Of a stretch of 64,000 nt of DNA, positions 24,157 through 33,733 are shown in pieces. The DNA is from Sphingobacteriaceae bacterium (GTDB taxonomy: Bacteria; Bacteroidota; Bacteroidia; B-17B0; Aurantibacillaceae), in assembly GCA_947453445.1 (NCBI GenBank), contig CANGGP010000012.1, positions 1 through 64,000 of the forward strand. Reading direction: 5' to 3'. The notes below the pieces were generated by a model, which did not search any database, was not told the origin of the DNA, and saw only the letters and a list, made by a program, of their open reading frames with translations. Position numbers and translations under genes: made by a program. How positions within the stretch are numbered: the stretch's first letter is position 1; every line of letters begins with the position of its first letter.

Positions 24157-27100
24157 TTAAGGTTGAACGATTAATTTACGCGTATAAGTATTTTCTCCCG
24201 CAAAAACCTTCAAAAAGTACATTCCTGTATGGATTTCCCCCATATTTAAGCGAATTGGCACTTCACTTTGGCCCGTACCTATATTTTCATCCAAAATAAT
24301 TTTGCCCATCAAATCCATTATTACCATTCTGTTGCCACGACCATTTAGAGCGCTTATATCCAACATAAACTCTCCTTTATTTGGATTGGGATAAACATTA
24401 AAGCTTTCAGTCTTGGTCATTTGTTCAATCCCGGTTTCTAATTGGGGCTGACCCGGCATTACATCAATGAAAATAATGTTCGAGGCGCCTTCGGTGCCTT
24501 TATAAATATTGTAAGTATAACAACTGGTAGCCGTTGAACCGCAGGATGCCGTCACACTTAAACAAATACTGTAATTGGCGGCAGCTGAATATTGATGTGA
24601 TGCGTACAAGGTGGTGTCGCTGTTACCATCACCCCAAGTCCATAAAGCCCCGGTAATATTATAAGGGTAAGCCAAATAGGCGTTCCAATATTGTGCGGTA
24701 TTGGTGGGCACCACACTAAAATTGGCATTGGCTTGGCAAGTGATGCCGGTGATATTTAATGCCATGGTTGCACTGCTCGTACAATAACCGTTACTGGTAT
24801 CAACAATCGATAAACTGACATAGTGCACACCACCATTCATATAGGTGTGGTTTGGATTCACGTTGTTTGTGAACCAACCATCGCCAAAATTCCAATAATA
24901 AATACTCGAAGTTGTTGTTCCAATTGAATTATCAGTAAAATTTACCAAACCATTGCTTGAAATTGTATGCGTAAAAGCAGCTGCCAATCCACAAGGATTA
25001 TCGGTAACGGTTAGCACTGTGTTGACTGTTTTTGTACAACCTGCTCCATAATCAACAATTAAAGTTGGCGTGTATACACCATTCGACAAGGTTCTTGTTA
25101 CAACAGTATTATAGGAGGTGTTATAGGTGCTATTAGGACTCATAAACTGCCAATAAGTTGTGAGATAATTCGCTCCCTGCGCATTGGTAGAGAAAGTTAC
25201 ATTACCATTAAAGCCTTGGGTAAAACTAATCGATGGCACAAAACTGCAAATTGTATCTACCCGCGAAAAAGAACTTGTGCACACGGTTCCATTGTTTACA
25301 CTTAAACTTGTGGTATACACACCATTCGCCGTATAACTTTGTGGGGGCGGATTAAATTGATTCGATGTGATGCCATTGTTAAAATTCCATGTATACGTTG
25401 AATTGGCATTATTGCCGCTCGTGACATTTGTAAAAGTCATTACATTATTCGTGTAACTGACCGGAATAAAACTCGCCGTTAATAAACAGGATGCAGAAGT
25501 GATTGATAAGGCCAAAGTTTTTGTTGAACTACAAAGAGGTTGCGTGTTTAAAACCGAAAGAGTAACCACATATACACCATTAGCAGAATAATTGGTGGAT
25601 GGGGAAAAAGAATTAGAGGTTTGGCCATTGCCAAAGTTCCAGGTATAGGTATTGAATACAGATAAGCTTCCTGAAATTACACTAACAGTTGGCGTTGTCG
25701 TATTAATAAATACCACGTTCCCATTCGAATTTAAATTATAATTAAAATTCGCAACTAAACTACAAACCGAATTCACAGTTATAATCTGAAATGCTGACAT
25801 TATACAAGCCGGCGTTGAATTATTGCTGGCCAATAGCGAAACTGTATAAACCCCATTCGCAGTGTATGTGTGAAGCGGATTAAATGAATTAGCAATAAAA
25901 CCATCCCCATAATTAATTGTATATGTTGTGTTGTTCCCCATCCCTACTGATGTGTTCACAAAAGTATAAGATCCATTCGTGCCTTGTGAACTATAAAAAG
26001 AAGGATTTAGAGCACAAGTTGGGGTATTTATCACAATAACAGTGTTGCTAACGCTAATACAATTTGAATTGCTTGGACTAGAAAGAGATAATGAAATCGA
26101 ATAAACCCCGGTTGAGAAGGAATTCAAGATGTTTCCTCCATTTCCGGTACCTGTATAAATTTGACCATTCCCTAAGTTCCATGTATATGAATTGCTGCTG
26201 ATAGTACCTGTAGAAGTGTTAAGAAATAAATACATGGATCCTGCTCCAGGGATGACCGTAAAACTTGAGGCCCAAGAACAGAATGAACTCACATTTACTT
26301 GAGTAGAAAAAGTTGAAACACAATTATTACTTGTTGATAATTGCGCAGACAACGACACTATGTACGCGCCATTTGCGGAATAAGTATGCGCAGGTGAGGT
26401 AGAATTTGATGTTGAATTGTCTCCAAAGTTCCATGTATAACTTGTACTAGATGTAGTGCCAGTTGTTATATTGCTGAAATTAACAACACCATTTGGAGCT
26501 TGGCTGTAACTAAAATTGGCTGATAAACCGCAGCCCACATTGTTGACCACAATCACATTCGAAAAACTAGAAGTGCATGCGGGTGTTGCTGTAGAAGAAG
26601 ACAAAATAACCGAATAAACACCATTGGCTGTGTAAGTTAAACTTGGATTAGTTGCTGTTGAAACAACCGAATTGCCAAAATTCCACGAATAAGAGGCAGC
26701 ACTAACACTGCTTGCATTTGTTGTGGTGTTTGAAAAAGTAACCAAACCATTGTTACCCAATGCATAGGTATACCCAGATATTAAATTACACACAGAATTC
26801 ACAAACACATTCGCTGTTTTAGTACTTATACAACTTGGAGTAAAGTTGTTGTTCGCTGTTAAAGTAGCGATATACACTCCGTTGGCTGAATAAGTTGTTG
26901 ATGGAGATATTACTGCCGAGTTATTACCATTGCCAAAATTCCAAGAATAACTAGTTCCAGTAAATGTACCACTTGATGTATTTACAAAATTTACCAAACC
27001 ATTTGAACCTTGCACAATGCTGAAATTTGCCTGCAAACTGCAAGTCACAGTATTAACCGATACCGTGTACACGATAGAAGTTGAGCAAGATGGGGTGGTG

Positions 27101-27393
27101 CTCAAAATAAATAAACTAACAGTGTAATTTCCGTTGGCTGTATAATTATACGTTGGAAACATACCCGCACTTCCGGTGGCAGTGTAGGTTGGGATGCCAT
27201 TACCAAAGGTCCAATAATACACTGTGGTCACTGAATTGGCCAATGTTGAGGTGCTTGTATAAGTCACGTTGCCATTTGAATTCACCGACCAGGTGAAGTT
27301 GGCAGCACACTGTGCTTTACTTTGTTTGGCAAACAAAACAAACAAGGCCAAAATCACAATTCGAATACTTAAAGTAATTGTTTTCATAAACAT
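24157..27393 (-). CDS. T9SS-exported adhesin with eleven PKD repeats
   Basis: This is a 1,078-residue relative of the 647-residue neighbour. A signal peptide ends SKAQ (an alternative start ATG lies 6 bases inside). I count eleven Cys-bounded PKD-type modules, some degenerate: the ninth lacks the WNFG core and the sixth has YTINYGDG. The sorting domain runs VYPNPNKGEFMLDI to YTRKLIVQP. Such arrays form stalks on the cell surface. The module number suggests expansion by unequal recombination between the neighbouring genes. Confidence 0.87.
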   Translation of the reverse strand: MFMKTITLSIRIVILALFVLFAKQSKAQCAANFTWSVNSNGNVTYTSTSTLANSVTTVYYWTFGNGIPTYTATGSAGMFPTYNYTANGNYTVSLFILSTTPSCSTSIVYTVSVNTVTCSLQANFSIVQGSNGLVNFVNTSSGTFTGTSYSWNFGNGNNSAVISPSTTYSANGVYIATLTANNNFTPSCISTKTANVFVNSVCNLISGYTYALGNNGLVTFSNTTTNASSVSAASYSWNFGNSVVSTATNPSLTYTANGVYSVILSSSTATPACTSSFSNVIVVNNVGCGLSANFSYSQAPNGVVNFSNITTGTTSSTSYTWNFGDNSTSNSTSPAHTYSANGAYIVSLSAQLSTSNNCVSTFSTQVNVSSFCSWASSFTVIPGAGSMYLFLNTSTGTISSNSYTWNLGNGQIYTGTGNGGNILNSFSTGVYSISLSLSSPSNSNCISVSNTVIVINTPTCALNPSFYSSQGTNGSYTFVNTSVGMGNNTTYTINYGDGFIANSFNPLHTYTANGVYTVSLLASNNSTPACIMSAFQIITVNSVCSLVANFNYNLNSNGNVVFINTTTPTVSVISGSLSVFNTYTWNFGNGQTSNSFSPSTNYSANGVYVVTLSVLNTQPLCSSTKTLALSITSASCLLTASFIPVSYTNNVMTFTNVTSGNNANSTYTWNFNNGITSNQFNPPPQSYTANGVYTTSLSVNNGTVCTSSFSRVDTICSFVPSISFTQGFNGNVTFSTNAQGANYLTTYWQFMSPNSTYNTSYNTVVTRTLSNGVYTPTLIVDYGAGCTKTVNTVLTVTDNPCGLAAAFTHTISSNGLVNFTDNSIGTTTSSIYYWNFGDGWFTNNVNPNHTYMNGGVHYVSLSIVDTSNGYCTSSATMALNITGITCQANANFSVVPTNTAQYWNAYLAYPYNITGALWTWGDGNSDTTLYASHQYSAAANYSICLSVTASCGSTATSCYTYNIYKGTEGASNIIFIDVMPGQPQLETGIEQMTKTESFNVYPNPNKGEFMLDISALNGRGNRMVIMDLMGKIILDENIGTGQSEVPIRLNMGEIHTGMYFLKVFAGENTYTRKLIVQP

Positions 27394-27460
27394 GGGTTTA
27401 ATTGTTATTGTTTCTACTTACCATACTATACATTCACTTTTATCAATTGGTTGGGTCAAA

Positions 27461-28576
27461 TTATTTATATGCCACCGCTATAACGGCTTCCGCATTGTTG
27501 ATTGTAATACTGCTGTTGCCGTGATAAACCACACAGTTAAATTTTATTTTTAAACGTTTGGTGCTTTGCTTGTTTTCATTGGCTTCATAATTGGCTACCT
27601 CCAACACTTCAAAACTGCTGCTACCCGGCTGATTCGGGTTCACACTCGAATACAACAAACCATTTTCATCAGTGTAAGTAATTAATATTTTCGAAGGCAT
27701 GGCTGCGTTTTTTTGTTGCTTCACAATTGCCATATTGTAATTCACCGCAAATGATGATTTGTCATTTTGCGTTACCACATTGTAATTTGTTTTTACTGTA
27801 TTACCATCCACATCTTTAATTTTTAAACTCACAGGATAACTGCCCGAAATTCTATACTTATGTGTTGGCGCTGTCGCATTGCTGTAAGTGCCGTCACCGA
27901 AATCCCAAGCATAGGTAAATGGTGTTTTACCGCCTACTCGCACTTGGTCAAAAGCCACAGTATCACCTTGTATTGTATTCACACGCACAAATGCATTCAA
28001 CTGCCCTTGTCGACCTAAGTTAATCGTTTGGCATACACTACTCACGTAACCATCTTTTGTTTGTACTTGTAAACACACTTGGTAACTGCCATCTTGTTTG
28101 TAAACATGGACCGGATTCGCCGCACTTGACATGGTACCATCACCAAAATCCCAATTATATACCTCGGCAGTTTTATTGCAGCTGCTGTTAAAGTTCACTT
28201 CATATTGCGAACCTGTTGTATTGCTCAAAAACTCATATGCACCAATACGAAGTGAGGAGTCAATCTTCATACTGGACCCTGCCGCACTTACTTTATAATC
28301 GTTCACTTGTATGCGAATACTGTTGGGGCAATTCACCGAACAATCAATTGGCTTTAAGTCCGCTACTAAATTGTAAACATTGTTCGTGTCTTGCTGATAT
28401 GATGAATACAATCGGTAATTGTTAATGCCGGCATTGTATTCAATAGCTTTTGAATTGATCATGGCTTTAAAATAAAAAACAGGCGCATTTTCAGAAAAAG
28501 ATTCAGGGTACTTTTTCTTCCCACAGCCCCAGCCTAGTATAATCAAGACAACAAGAAATGTTAAGATTCTTTTCAT
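27461..28576 (-). CDS. PKD-domain lipoprotein
   Basis: The product has 371 residues. The signal peptide ends in a lipobox-like LGWGC (Cys18), followed by KKKYPES. Two PKD modules show the full core: YNWDFGDGTMSSAANPVHVY at about 140 and YAWDFGDGTYSNATAPTHKY at about 220. There is no T9SS tail. The gene begins 4 bases after the anti-sigma-like gene and should be co-transcribed with it and the sigma factor, so it may be part of an envelope-sensing operon. Confidence 0.85.
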   Translation of the reverse strand: MKRILTFLVVLIILGWGCGKKKYPESFSENAPVFYFKAMINSKAIEYNAGINNYRLYSSYQQDTNNVYNLVADLKPIDCSVNCPNSIRIQVNDYKVSAAGSSMKIDSSLRIGAYEFLSNTTGSQYEVNFNSSCNKTAEVYNWDFGDGTMSSAANPVHVYKQDGSYQVCLQVQTKDGYVSSVCQTINLGRQGQLNAFVRVNTIQGDTVAFDQVRVGGKTPFTYAWDFGDGTYSNATAPTHKYRISGSYPVSLKIKDVDGNTVKTNYNVVTQNDKSSFAVNYNMAIVKQQKNAAMPSKILITYTDENGLLYSSVNPNQPGSSSFEVLEVANYEANENKQSTKRLKIKFNCVVYHGNSSITINNAEAVIAVAYK

Positions 28577-28580
28577 GGTC

Positions 28581-30185
28581 TTACTTTTTAAATAATTGAT
28601 ACATCAAACTAACTTTAATACCACTGTTTCGTTCAAAAACATTGGAACCAAAAAAGGTATTGTTCTTCATGTCGGTTAAACCAACATATAATTCAGAACG
28701 CAACCAAAAATTGCGGTACAACTTGCCTTGGTAAGCCAAAGCCAATTGTGTTTCAAACATGGCAAATCCTTCGGTATAACCGCCTGTAGAATAAGTTTTA
28801 TAATTGTCTACATAATTAAAATGTTCATTGTAGGTTTCCACCTTACTACTCACATTCATCAAATAACCAATATTACAGCCCAAAGAAAAAATATGCTTCT
28901 CCTTCATTTGATAATTTACGCGAAGCGGCAAATACAAATAATGCGCTGTACTTGGCGTAATAATCGTCACATAACTGTCTTCACCCAATCCATAGCGCGT
29001 TACCTTTGAAATGTGATGACTGTAATTTAAATGCCCTACCGATTGGTATTGCAAGCCAAATGAAAAAGAATAATTTTTGTTGATGACTGACATCAATTGT
29101 AAGCCAAACAATGGATTAAATCCTCTGCCATCAATACTGCCCAAATTTTGATAACCTAAATTATAAGCACTGCCCAATTCTAAAAACAAAAATAAAGAAG
29201 GAATTGGCAACACAGTTGCTGTGATGGGCTCAGTTGCCAAAACCAATTTTTTGCTTGTATCAGGTGATGCAGGTGCAAGCTTATTCTCAATCACCTTATT
29301 CGCCTCCGCTTTCACTTGCAGGCTTGCTGTATTTGTTGTTGGTATGATTTCTTTTACAATACTATTCGCATTGCTTTCTGTTTTATTGTTGCGAACATTC
29401 GTTGGCGCAGTCATCGGCTCCATGGCCTGAAGATCAGTAATCGGCATGTCGTTTTTACTCGTCACCGCAGTACTGAAAACAATCGCAGGAACAATCGATT
29501 CAGACTTGGTGTCTACCTTTTCAGGTATATGATTCGATTCTTGTTTTGTGTTGTTTACAGTTGGTGTGGTTACCCCTGTTGGTAGAATTTGTTCACGCAC
29601 AGTTGGCGCCACCGGCAATTCATTTTCCATTACCTGGGGTCCGTTAGAACTTGGAGGCAAAACATTGTCTTCGTTTTTTAAAGAGGCATCCGTTTGGTTA
29701 ATCACATTGTCAACCGCATTTTCCATCACCACTGTTTCCTGCTTTGGTTTCGAAACAACTTTAACCTGAATTGGCTTCACAATCGCCGGATTTTTCAAGA
29801 TAACAGAATTGGCAACAAGTTTTTGTACTTCAGGTATGGACGCCTTAGTGCCTTGTGCAGTTTTTATCATCTCTCCATTATTTTCTAAAGGAACATTGGC
29901 TTTGGCATTTTCACGCTCAGCCATCACTTCATTTAATGTTTGGCTCACATCCAATGGTTTTGCTTTTAGCAAATCTGCATTGCCTTGCGGCCACAACCAA
30001 TAGGTCGCAGCACCGCCCAATATGAGCAACACGGGAATCAAATAATAAATCCCCCTTCGCCCCTTTTTATCGGCATCCAGCAAAGCCTCTGCACCGGCCC
30101 AATTCAACTCATCGAAAGGAAAATTCTCCTCCCCGAGTTTGCTGTTTAGCGCTTGTTTAAATTTTTCTTCGTTACGCATACGCAT
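28581..30185 (-). CDS. Anti-sigma-like protein spanning both membranes (N-terminal helix, linker, C-terminal barrel)
   Basis: The protein has 534 residues. Residues 1-45 are a cytoplasmic segment (EEKFKQALNSKLGEENFPFD) and 46-65 one transmembrane helix. About 260 residues of Pro/Thr/Asn/Lys-rich linker follow, long enough to cross the periplasm. The last 205 residues are beta-barrel strands (LFLELGSAYNLGYQNLGSI to IKVSLMYQLF). The gene starts 7 bases after the ECF sigma stop. The layout is that of dual-membrane-spanning anti-sigma factors reported in gut Bacteroidota. Sequestering the adjacent sigma factor is inferred from position. Confidence 0.75.
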   Translation of the reverse strand: MRMRNEEKFKQALNSKLGEENFPFDELNWAGAEALLDADKKGRRGIYYLIPVLLILGGAATYWLWPQGNADLLKAKPLDVSQTLNEVMAERENAKANVPLENNGEMIKTAQGTKASIPEVQKLVANSVILKNPAIVKPIQVKVVSKPKQETVVMENAVDNVINQTDASLKNEDNVLPPSSNGPQVMENELPVAPTVREQILPTGVTTPTVNNTKQESNHIPEKVDTKSESIVPAIVFSTAVTSKNDMPITDLQAMEPMTAPTNVRNNKTESNANSIVKEIIPTTNTASLQVKAEANKVIENKLAPASPDTSKKLVLATEPITATVLPIPSLFLFLELGSAYNLGYQNLGSIDGRGFNPLFGLQLMSVINKNYSFSFGLQYQSVGHLNYSHHISKVTRYGLGEDSYVTIITPSTAHYLYLPLRVNYQMKEKHIFSLGCNIGYLMNVSSKVETYNEHFNYVDNYKTYSTGGYTEGFAMFETQLALAYQGKLYRNFWLRSELYVGLTDMKNNTFFGSNVFERNSGIKVSLMYQLFKK

Positions 30186-30192
30186 TCATTAA

Positions 30193-30744
30193 TCAATTAT
30201 TTTCTACTTTTAATTCCAATAACATACTTTTTAATAATTCCTTGGCATTGTTCAAATGCCATTTAGAAGTGCCCTCACTGATGTTCAACATTTCGGCTAT
30301 CTCACGGTGTTTGTAACCATCAATAAAATATAAATTAAATACCTGCTGACTGGCCGGCGGTAATTTGGCAATAAAATCATATATCTCCTTGGCATTCGAT
30401 TTGGTTATGGCCTCATTCATTTCTGAATACGTTTCATCATCAAAATAGGCTTCTACATATACCATGGTGCCATAATGAATTTTCTGTTTTTTGTATTCAT
30501 TAATCAAGGTATTAATCATCACCTTGCGTGCCCATGGTTTAAATGGTGCATCAAAATGATACTTGTCTAAGTTTTTTAAAATCTTGTAATAACCAATGTT
30601 TAACACTTCCTTCGCCCTGTCTTGCTGATGGGTATACCTTACACAAATGCTCATCAAGTAGCTGTATGTTTGCTTGTATAGCTCATACTCGGCCTTTCGG
30701 TCGCCCTTTAAACATTTATTTATTAAATCAGGATTAATTTCCAT
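30193..30744 (-). CDS. ECF-type RNA polymerase sigma factor
   Basis: This 183-residue protein has sigma region 2 at about 20-90 (YELYKQTYSYLMSICVRY, NIGYYKILKNLDKY, FKPWARKVMINTLINEY) and region 4 at about 127-175 (LPPASQQVFNLYFIDGYKH, REIAEMLNISEGTSKWHL). Both fit ECF sigma-70 factors. It heads an operon with the two-membrane anti-sigma-like gene and a PKD lipoprotein, so it probably answers to an outer-membrane signal. Its target promoters are not evident. Confidence 0.93.
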   Translation of the reverse strand: MEINPDLINKCLKGDRKAEYELYKQTYSYLMSICVRYTHQQDRAKEVLNIGYYKILKNLDKYHFDAPFKPWARKVMINTLINEYKKQKIHYGTMVYVEAYFDDETYSEMNEAITKSNAKEIYDFIAKLPPASQQVFNLYFIDGYKHREIAEMLNISEGTSKWHLNNAKELLKSMLLELKVENN

Positions 30745-30900
30745 GCAATAACGGGTTCAATATACAATACACCCAAATCCAATAAATGGTTGGGTATAAG
30801 GCCGAAAGCGCCTTTAATTCAATCAAAATTAAGGAATAATTGCTAAAATGGTTAAAGCACAGGTCTTTACCCGAATTAAGAAATGCCAATGATGGAAATT

Positions 30901-32166
30901 TTATTCCATTTCTTTCAAAATCACCTTGCGAAGCATGTTTATCGCCGCATTGGCAGTCATCACAATGTTTCGCTGCCTGTTATCGCCAAATTGAAATTTA
31001 ATGGCCCGCACATCTTTGCGTGTGGCCACCGCCACCCAAACCGTTCCCACCGGTTTTTCAGCTGTGCCACCATTCGGACCCGCGATGCCCGATATAGAAA
31101 TGGCATAATCACTGTCAAACTTTTTTAAAACATTTTGAGCCAATTGCTCAACACACTCCCTGCTCACCACACCCACCGTGTCAAACAAGGCTTTGTCAAC
31201 TTCCAACAAACTGTGTTTGATGATGTTGGCATAAGGAACCACAGAGCCTTTAAATACATCCGACGCCCCCGAAATGGCCGTAAACAATGAAGAAACATAA
31301 CCACCCGTACAACTTTCTGCAATCGACAAAGTAGCCTTGCGCGCGCGCAACAAATCACTTACTATTTTTTCTAAACTCGGACTCTCCTCTCCATATTCTT
31401 CATACCCAAAAATGTACTTTTGAATAATCACTTGTAATTTTTCAATCTCTTTAGCCACCGCCTTTTTTAATTGATCGAAATCACTGCCTTGTGTCGACAA
31501 GCGCAAACGCACCATGCCCGGTTGCGGCAAATAAGCGAGTTTGATGTTTGAATGCACCAAAGCATCCTCCCAGTCGGAAATGAGTTCACTCAAAGTGCTT
31601 TCAGCAATACCATTGGTTAAAACAGTTTTGTGGTAAATAAATGGTAAGGCATATTCTTCCTTTATTTTTGGTAAGATCGTCTTTAACATCATCTCCTTCA
31701 TTTCATATGGAACCCCCGGCATACTCACGTACACGGTTTTGCCTTTTTGCATCCACATACCCGGCGCCGTGCCTACACTGTTGCGTATCACCACACAGCC
31801 CTTCGGCACCAATGCTTGCATACGATTTAACCTGCCCATGTCACGCCCACGCGCAGTAAAAAAAGATTGTACATCATCCAATATTTGTTGGTTCTCCTCC
31901 AAGGGTGCATCAAAATAATTGGCGAAGGTTTTTTTAGTGATGTCGTCTTTGGTAGGACCCAATCCGCCTGTGATAAAAACAAAATCAGCACGCTTGGCAG
32001 CGGCATCAAAAGCATCTACGATGGCTGTTTCATCATCGGCCACACTGGCCATGTGACAAACCTGCACACCCATTTGATTCAACTGTTGCGCCATCCAAAC
32101 ACTGTTGGTGTTTACAATTTGTCCAATTAATATTTCATCACCAATGGTTAATAATTCTGCTTTCAT
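30901..32166 (-). CDS. cinA: CinA family nicotinamide-nucleotide amidohydrolase/competence-damage protein
   Basis: The protein has 421 residues in two domains. Residues 1-170 are the COG1058 domain (AELLTIGDEILIGQIVNTNS, FITGGLGPTKDDITKK, MPGVPYEM). Residues about 265-421 are the PncC amidase (LSIAESCTGGYVSSLFTAISG, ISISGIAGPNGGTAEKPVGT). PncC deamidates nicotinamide mononucleotide to nicotinate mononucleotide in NAD recycling; the first domain is an ADP-ribose or CoA pyrophosphatase in some bacteria. A GT-C-like gene lies 10 bases upstream on the same strand. Confidence 0.95.
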   Translation of the reverse strand: MKAELLTIGDEILIGQIVNTNSVWMAQQLNQMGVQVCHMASVADDETAIVDAFDAAAKRADFVFITGGLGPTKDDITKKTFANYFDAPLEENQQILDDVQSFFTARGRDMGRLNRMQALVPKGCVVIRNSVGTAPGMWMQKGKTVYVSMPGVPYEMKEMMLKTILPKIKEEYALPFIYHKTVLTNGIAESTLSELISDWEDALVHSNIKLAYLPQPGMVRLRLSTQGSDFDQLKKAVAKEIEKLQVIIQKYIFGYEEYGEESPSLEKIVSDLLRARKATLSIAESCTGGYVSSLFTAISGASDVFKGSVVPYANIIKHSLLEVDKALFDTVGVVSRECVEQLAQNVLKKFDSDYAISISGIAGPNGGTAEKPVGTVWVAVATRKDVRAIKFQFGDNRQRNIVMTANAAINMLRKVILKEME

Positions 32167-32176
32167 TTTCTTTTTT

Positions 32177-33733
32177 TTAGTTCAACTCAATTTTATTGGC
32201 CAAATCAATAAAGGCTTTACAACTTAAGTGGTTTTGTTCAATTAAATACAATCCGTAGTCATCCAATTTTTTAATCATAAAATCACCCTTCGCCTTGGTT
32301 TCAAAATCATAAATGGCCGAAATAAACACAAAGCGCTCAATCACTTTGTGATCCATCTTTTTCCGAACCCACTGCCTGCGTTCAGCCCGTGTTTCATAAG
32401 TTTGCGGGAAGTGTGCATCAATGGCCGGTCCGCCATAATCAATAAATGTATTCAACCAAAAACCGTTCGACACCAATAAAAAATCAACGTCCTGTTTAGC
32501 ACATACATCGCTGTATAAATGAATGGCATCTAAAGTTGTTGGCACCGAAACCAAATGCACACCATTCCATAATTTTTCATCGCTTAAACGTTTCAGATTT
32601 TCATCAAACTGTTGCCACTTAAAGCCTGCAAAAAAAACGCTCAGCAAAACCAATAACAGCGTAATCCTTATTCTCTGAAAATTAAAAATACCAATGAATA
32701 AATAAAACACAACAGGGGCCCCAATAAACAAACGGCTGTAAGCATACCAAGGCCATACCACACCATCGCGCGATTTGCCCGAAAAAAAACTCAGCAACAT
32801 CACCAACAAAAAAACAACAAAGGCCCAAAAGGCCCGCAAATTATGGCGCCATAAATAATAAAGCATCAAAACTAGCGTCAATAAAAAAACCACACTCTTT
32901 CCCTCACTTAAAAAGCCCACATAAGCCAAAGTTTGATCCAAGTGCTTGATGTTCTCTATAAAAAACTGCCATGAAAAACTGTGTGCATAGCCGTAAATCA
33001 CATATTCAGGATTCCTTTGGTAAAAACCATCGAACACATAATTCAACAACACAAAAAACACCAACATAAGGGCTGACAAATAATAAAAAAACTTTTGCCG
33101 AAAATGAAAGGCGTACACATACAATAAAAATGGCAAACTGATTAATACAGAATTTGGATTCACAAAATAACCAATCACCAGCAGGCTGTAATTAATAGCC
33201 AAATACAAACGATTGTTTGGTTGATGAAACGATAGAATAAAAAAACTACAGAAAAAAATACCGCCTACAAATCCCCTTGGCAAACTGCTCATGATATCAA
33301 AAGCCGTTGGCATACACAACAAAATACAAAGCACCCACAAAGCTGCCGGTTTTTTTCCCACCACAAATAAATACACTGCCGCAAACACAAATGGAAACAC
33401 AAACAAAATTTGTGTAGCCAATGGCAAAGCCCTGTATACGGGCATCCCCAACCAAATAAATGGAACCGCTACGAGTGCTTCAAAAAAAGTATTGTAATTC
33501 TGTCCATAAAATCTTGGCTCATAAAATAGCCCCGATGCATAATCCATGGCCCCTGCCCACATAAATGGTTGATCCGAATCCACATAACGCATACTCAATG
33601 CATTGAACACCTGATACCGAAGCACCAACACCATGCCCAGCAACAACAGCAACAATCCCGCCATCAACCACGTTTGTGGTTTAGCGCTTGCTTCTTTTAA
33701 TGGATTTAATTTTTGTAATTCGTTTATGCCCAT
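32177..33733 (-). CDS. Polytopic membrane protein, GT-C glycosyltransferase-like
   Basis: The product has 518 residues and about 11 transmembrane helices. An acidic motif in the first outer loop (RYVDSDQPFMWAGAMDY, Asp52/Asp54) and a roughly 120-residue soluble C-terminal domain suggest a GT-C-type transferase using a polyprenyl-phosphate sugar. The family is not recognised. The start codon lies inside the end of the ubiD gene (10-bp overlap), so they are coupled. Confidence 0.6.
   Translation of the reverse strand: MGINELQKLNPLKEASAKPQTWLMAGLLLLLLGMVLVLRYQVFNALSMRYVDSDQPFMWAGAMDYASGLFYEPRFYGQNYNTFFEALVAVPFIWLGMPVYRALPLATQILFVFPFVFAAVYLFVVGKKPAALWVLCILLCMPTAFDIMSSLPRGFVGGIFFCSFFILSFHQPNNRLYLAINYSLLVIGYFVNPNSVLISLPFLLYVYAFHFRQKFFYYLSALMLVFFVLLNYVFDGFYQRNPEYVIYGYAHSFSWQFFIENIKHLDQTLAYVGFLSEGKSVVFLLTLVLMLYYLWRHNLRAFWAFVVFLLVMLLSFFSGKSRDGVVWPWYAYSRLFIGAPVVFYLFIGIFNFQRIRITLLLVLLSVFFAGFKWQQFDENLKRLSDEKLWNGVHLVSVPTTLDAIHLYSDVCAKQDVDFLLVSNGFWLNTFIDYGGPAIDAHFPQTYETRAERRQWVRKKMDHKVIERFVFISAIYDFETKAKGDFMIKKLDDYGLYLIEQNHLSCKAFIDLANKIELN

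Noticed and set aside
23000-27000. Frameshifts between the two large PKD genes
   Set aside because: Both reading frames are intact from signal peptide to sorting domain; they are separate paralogues.
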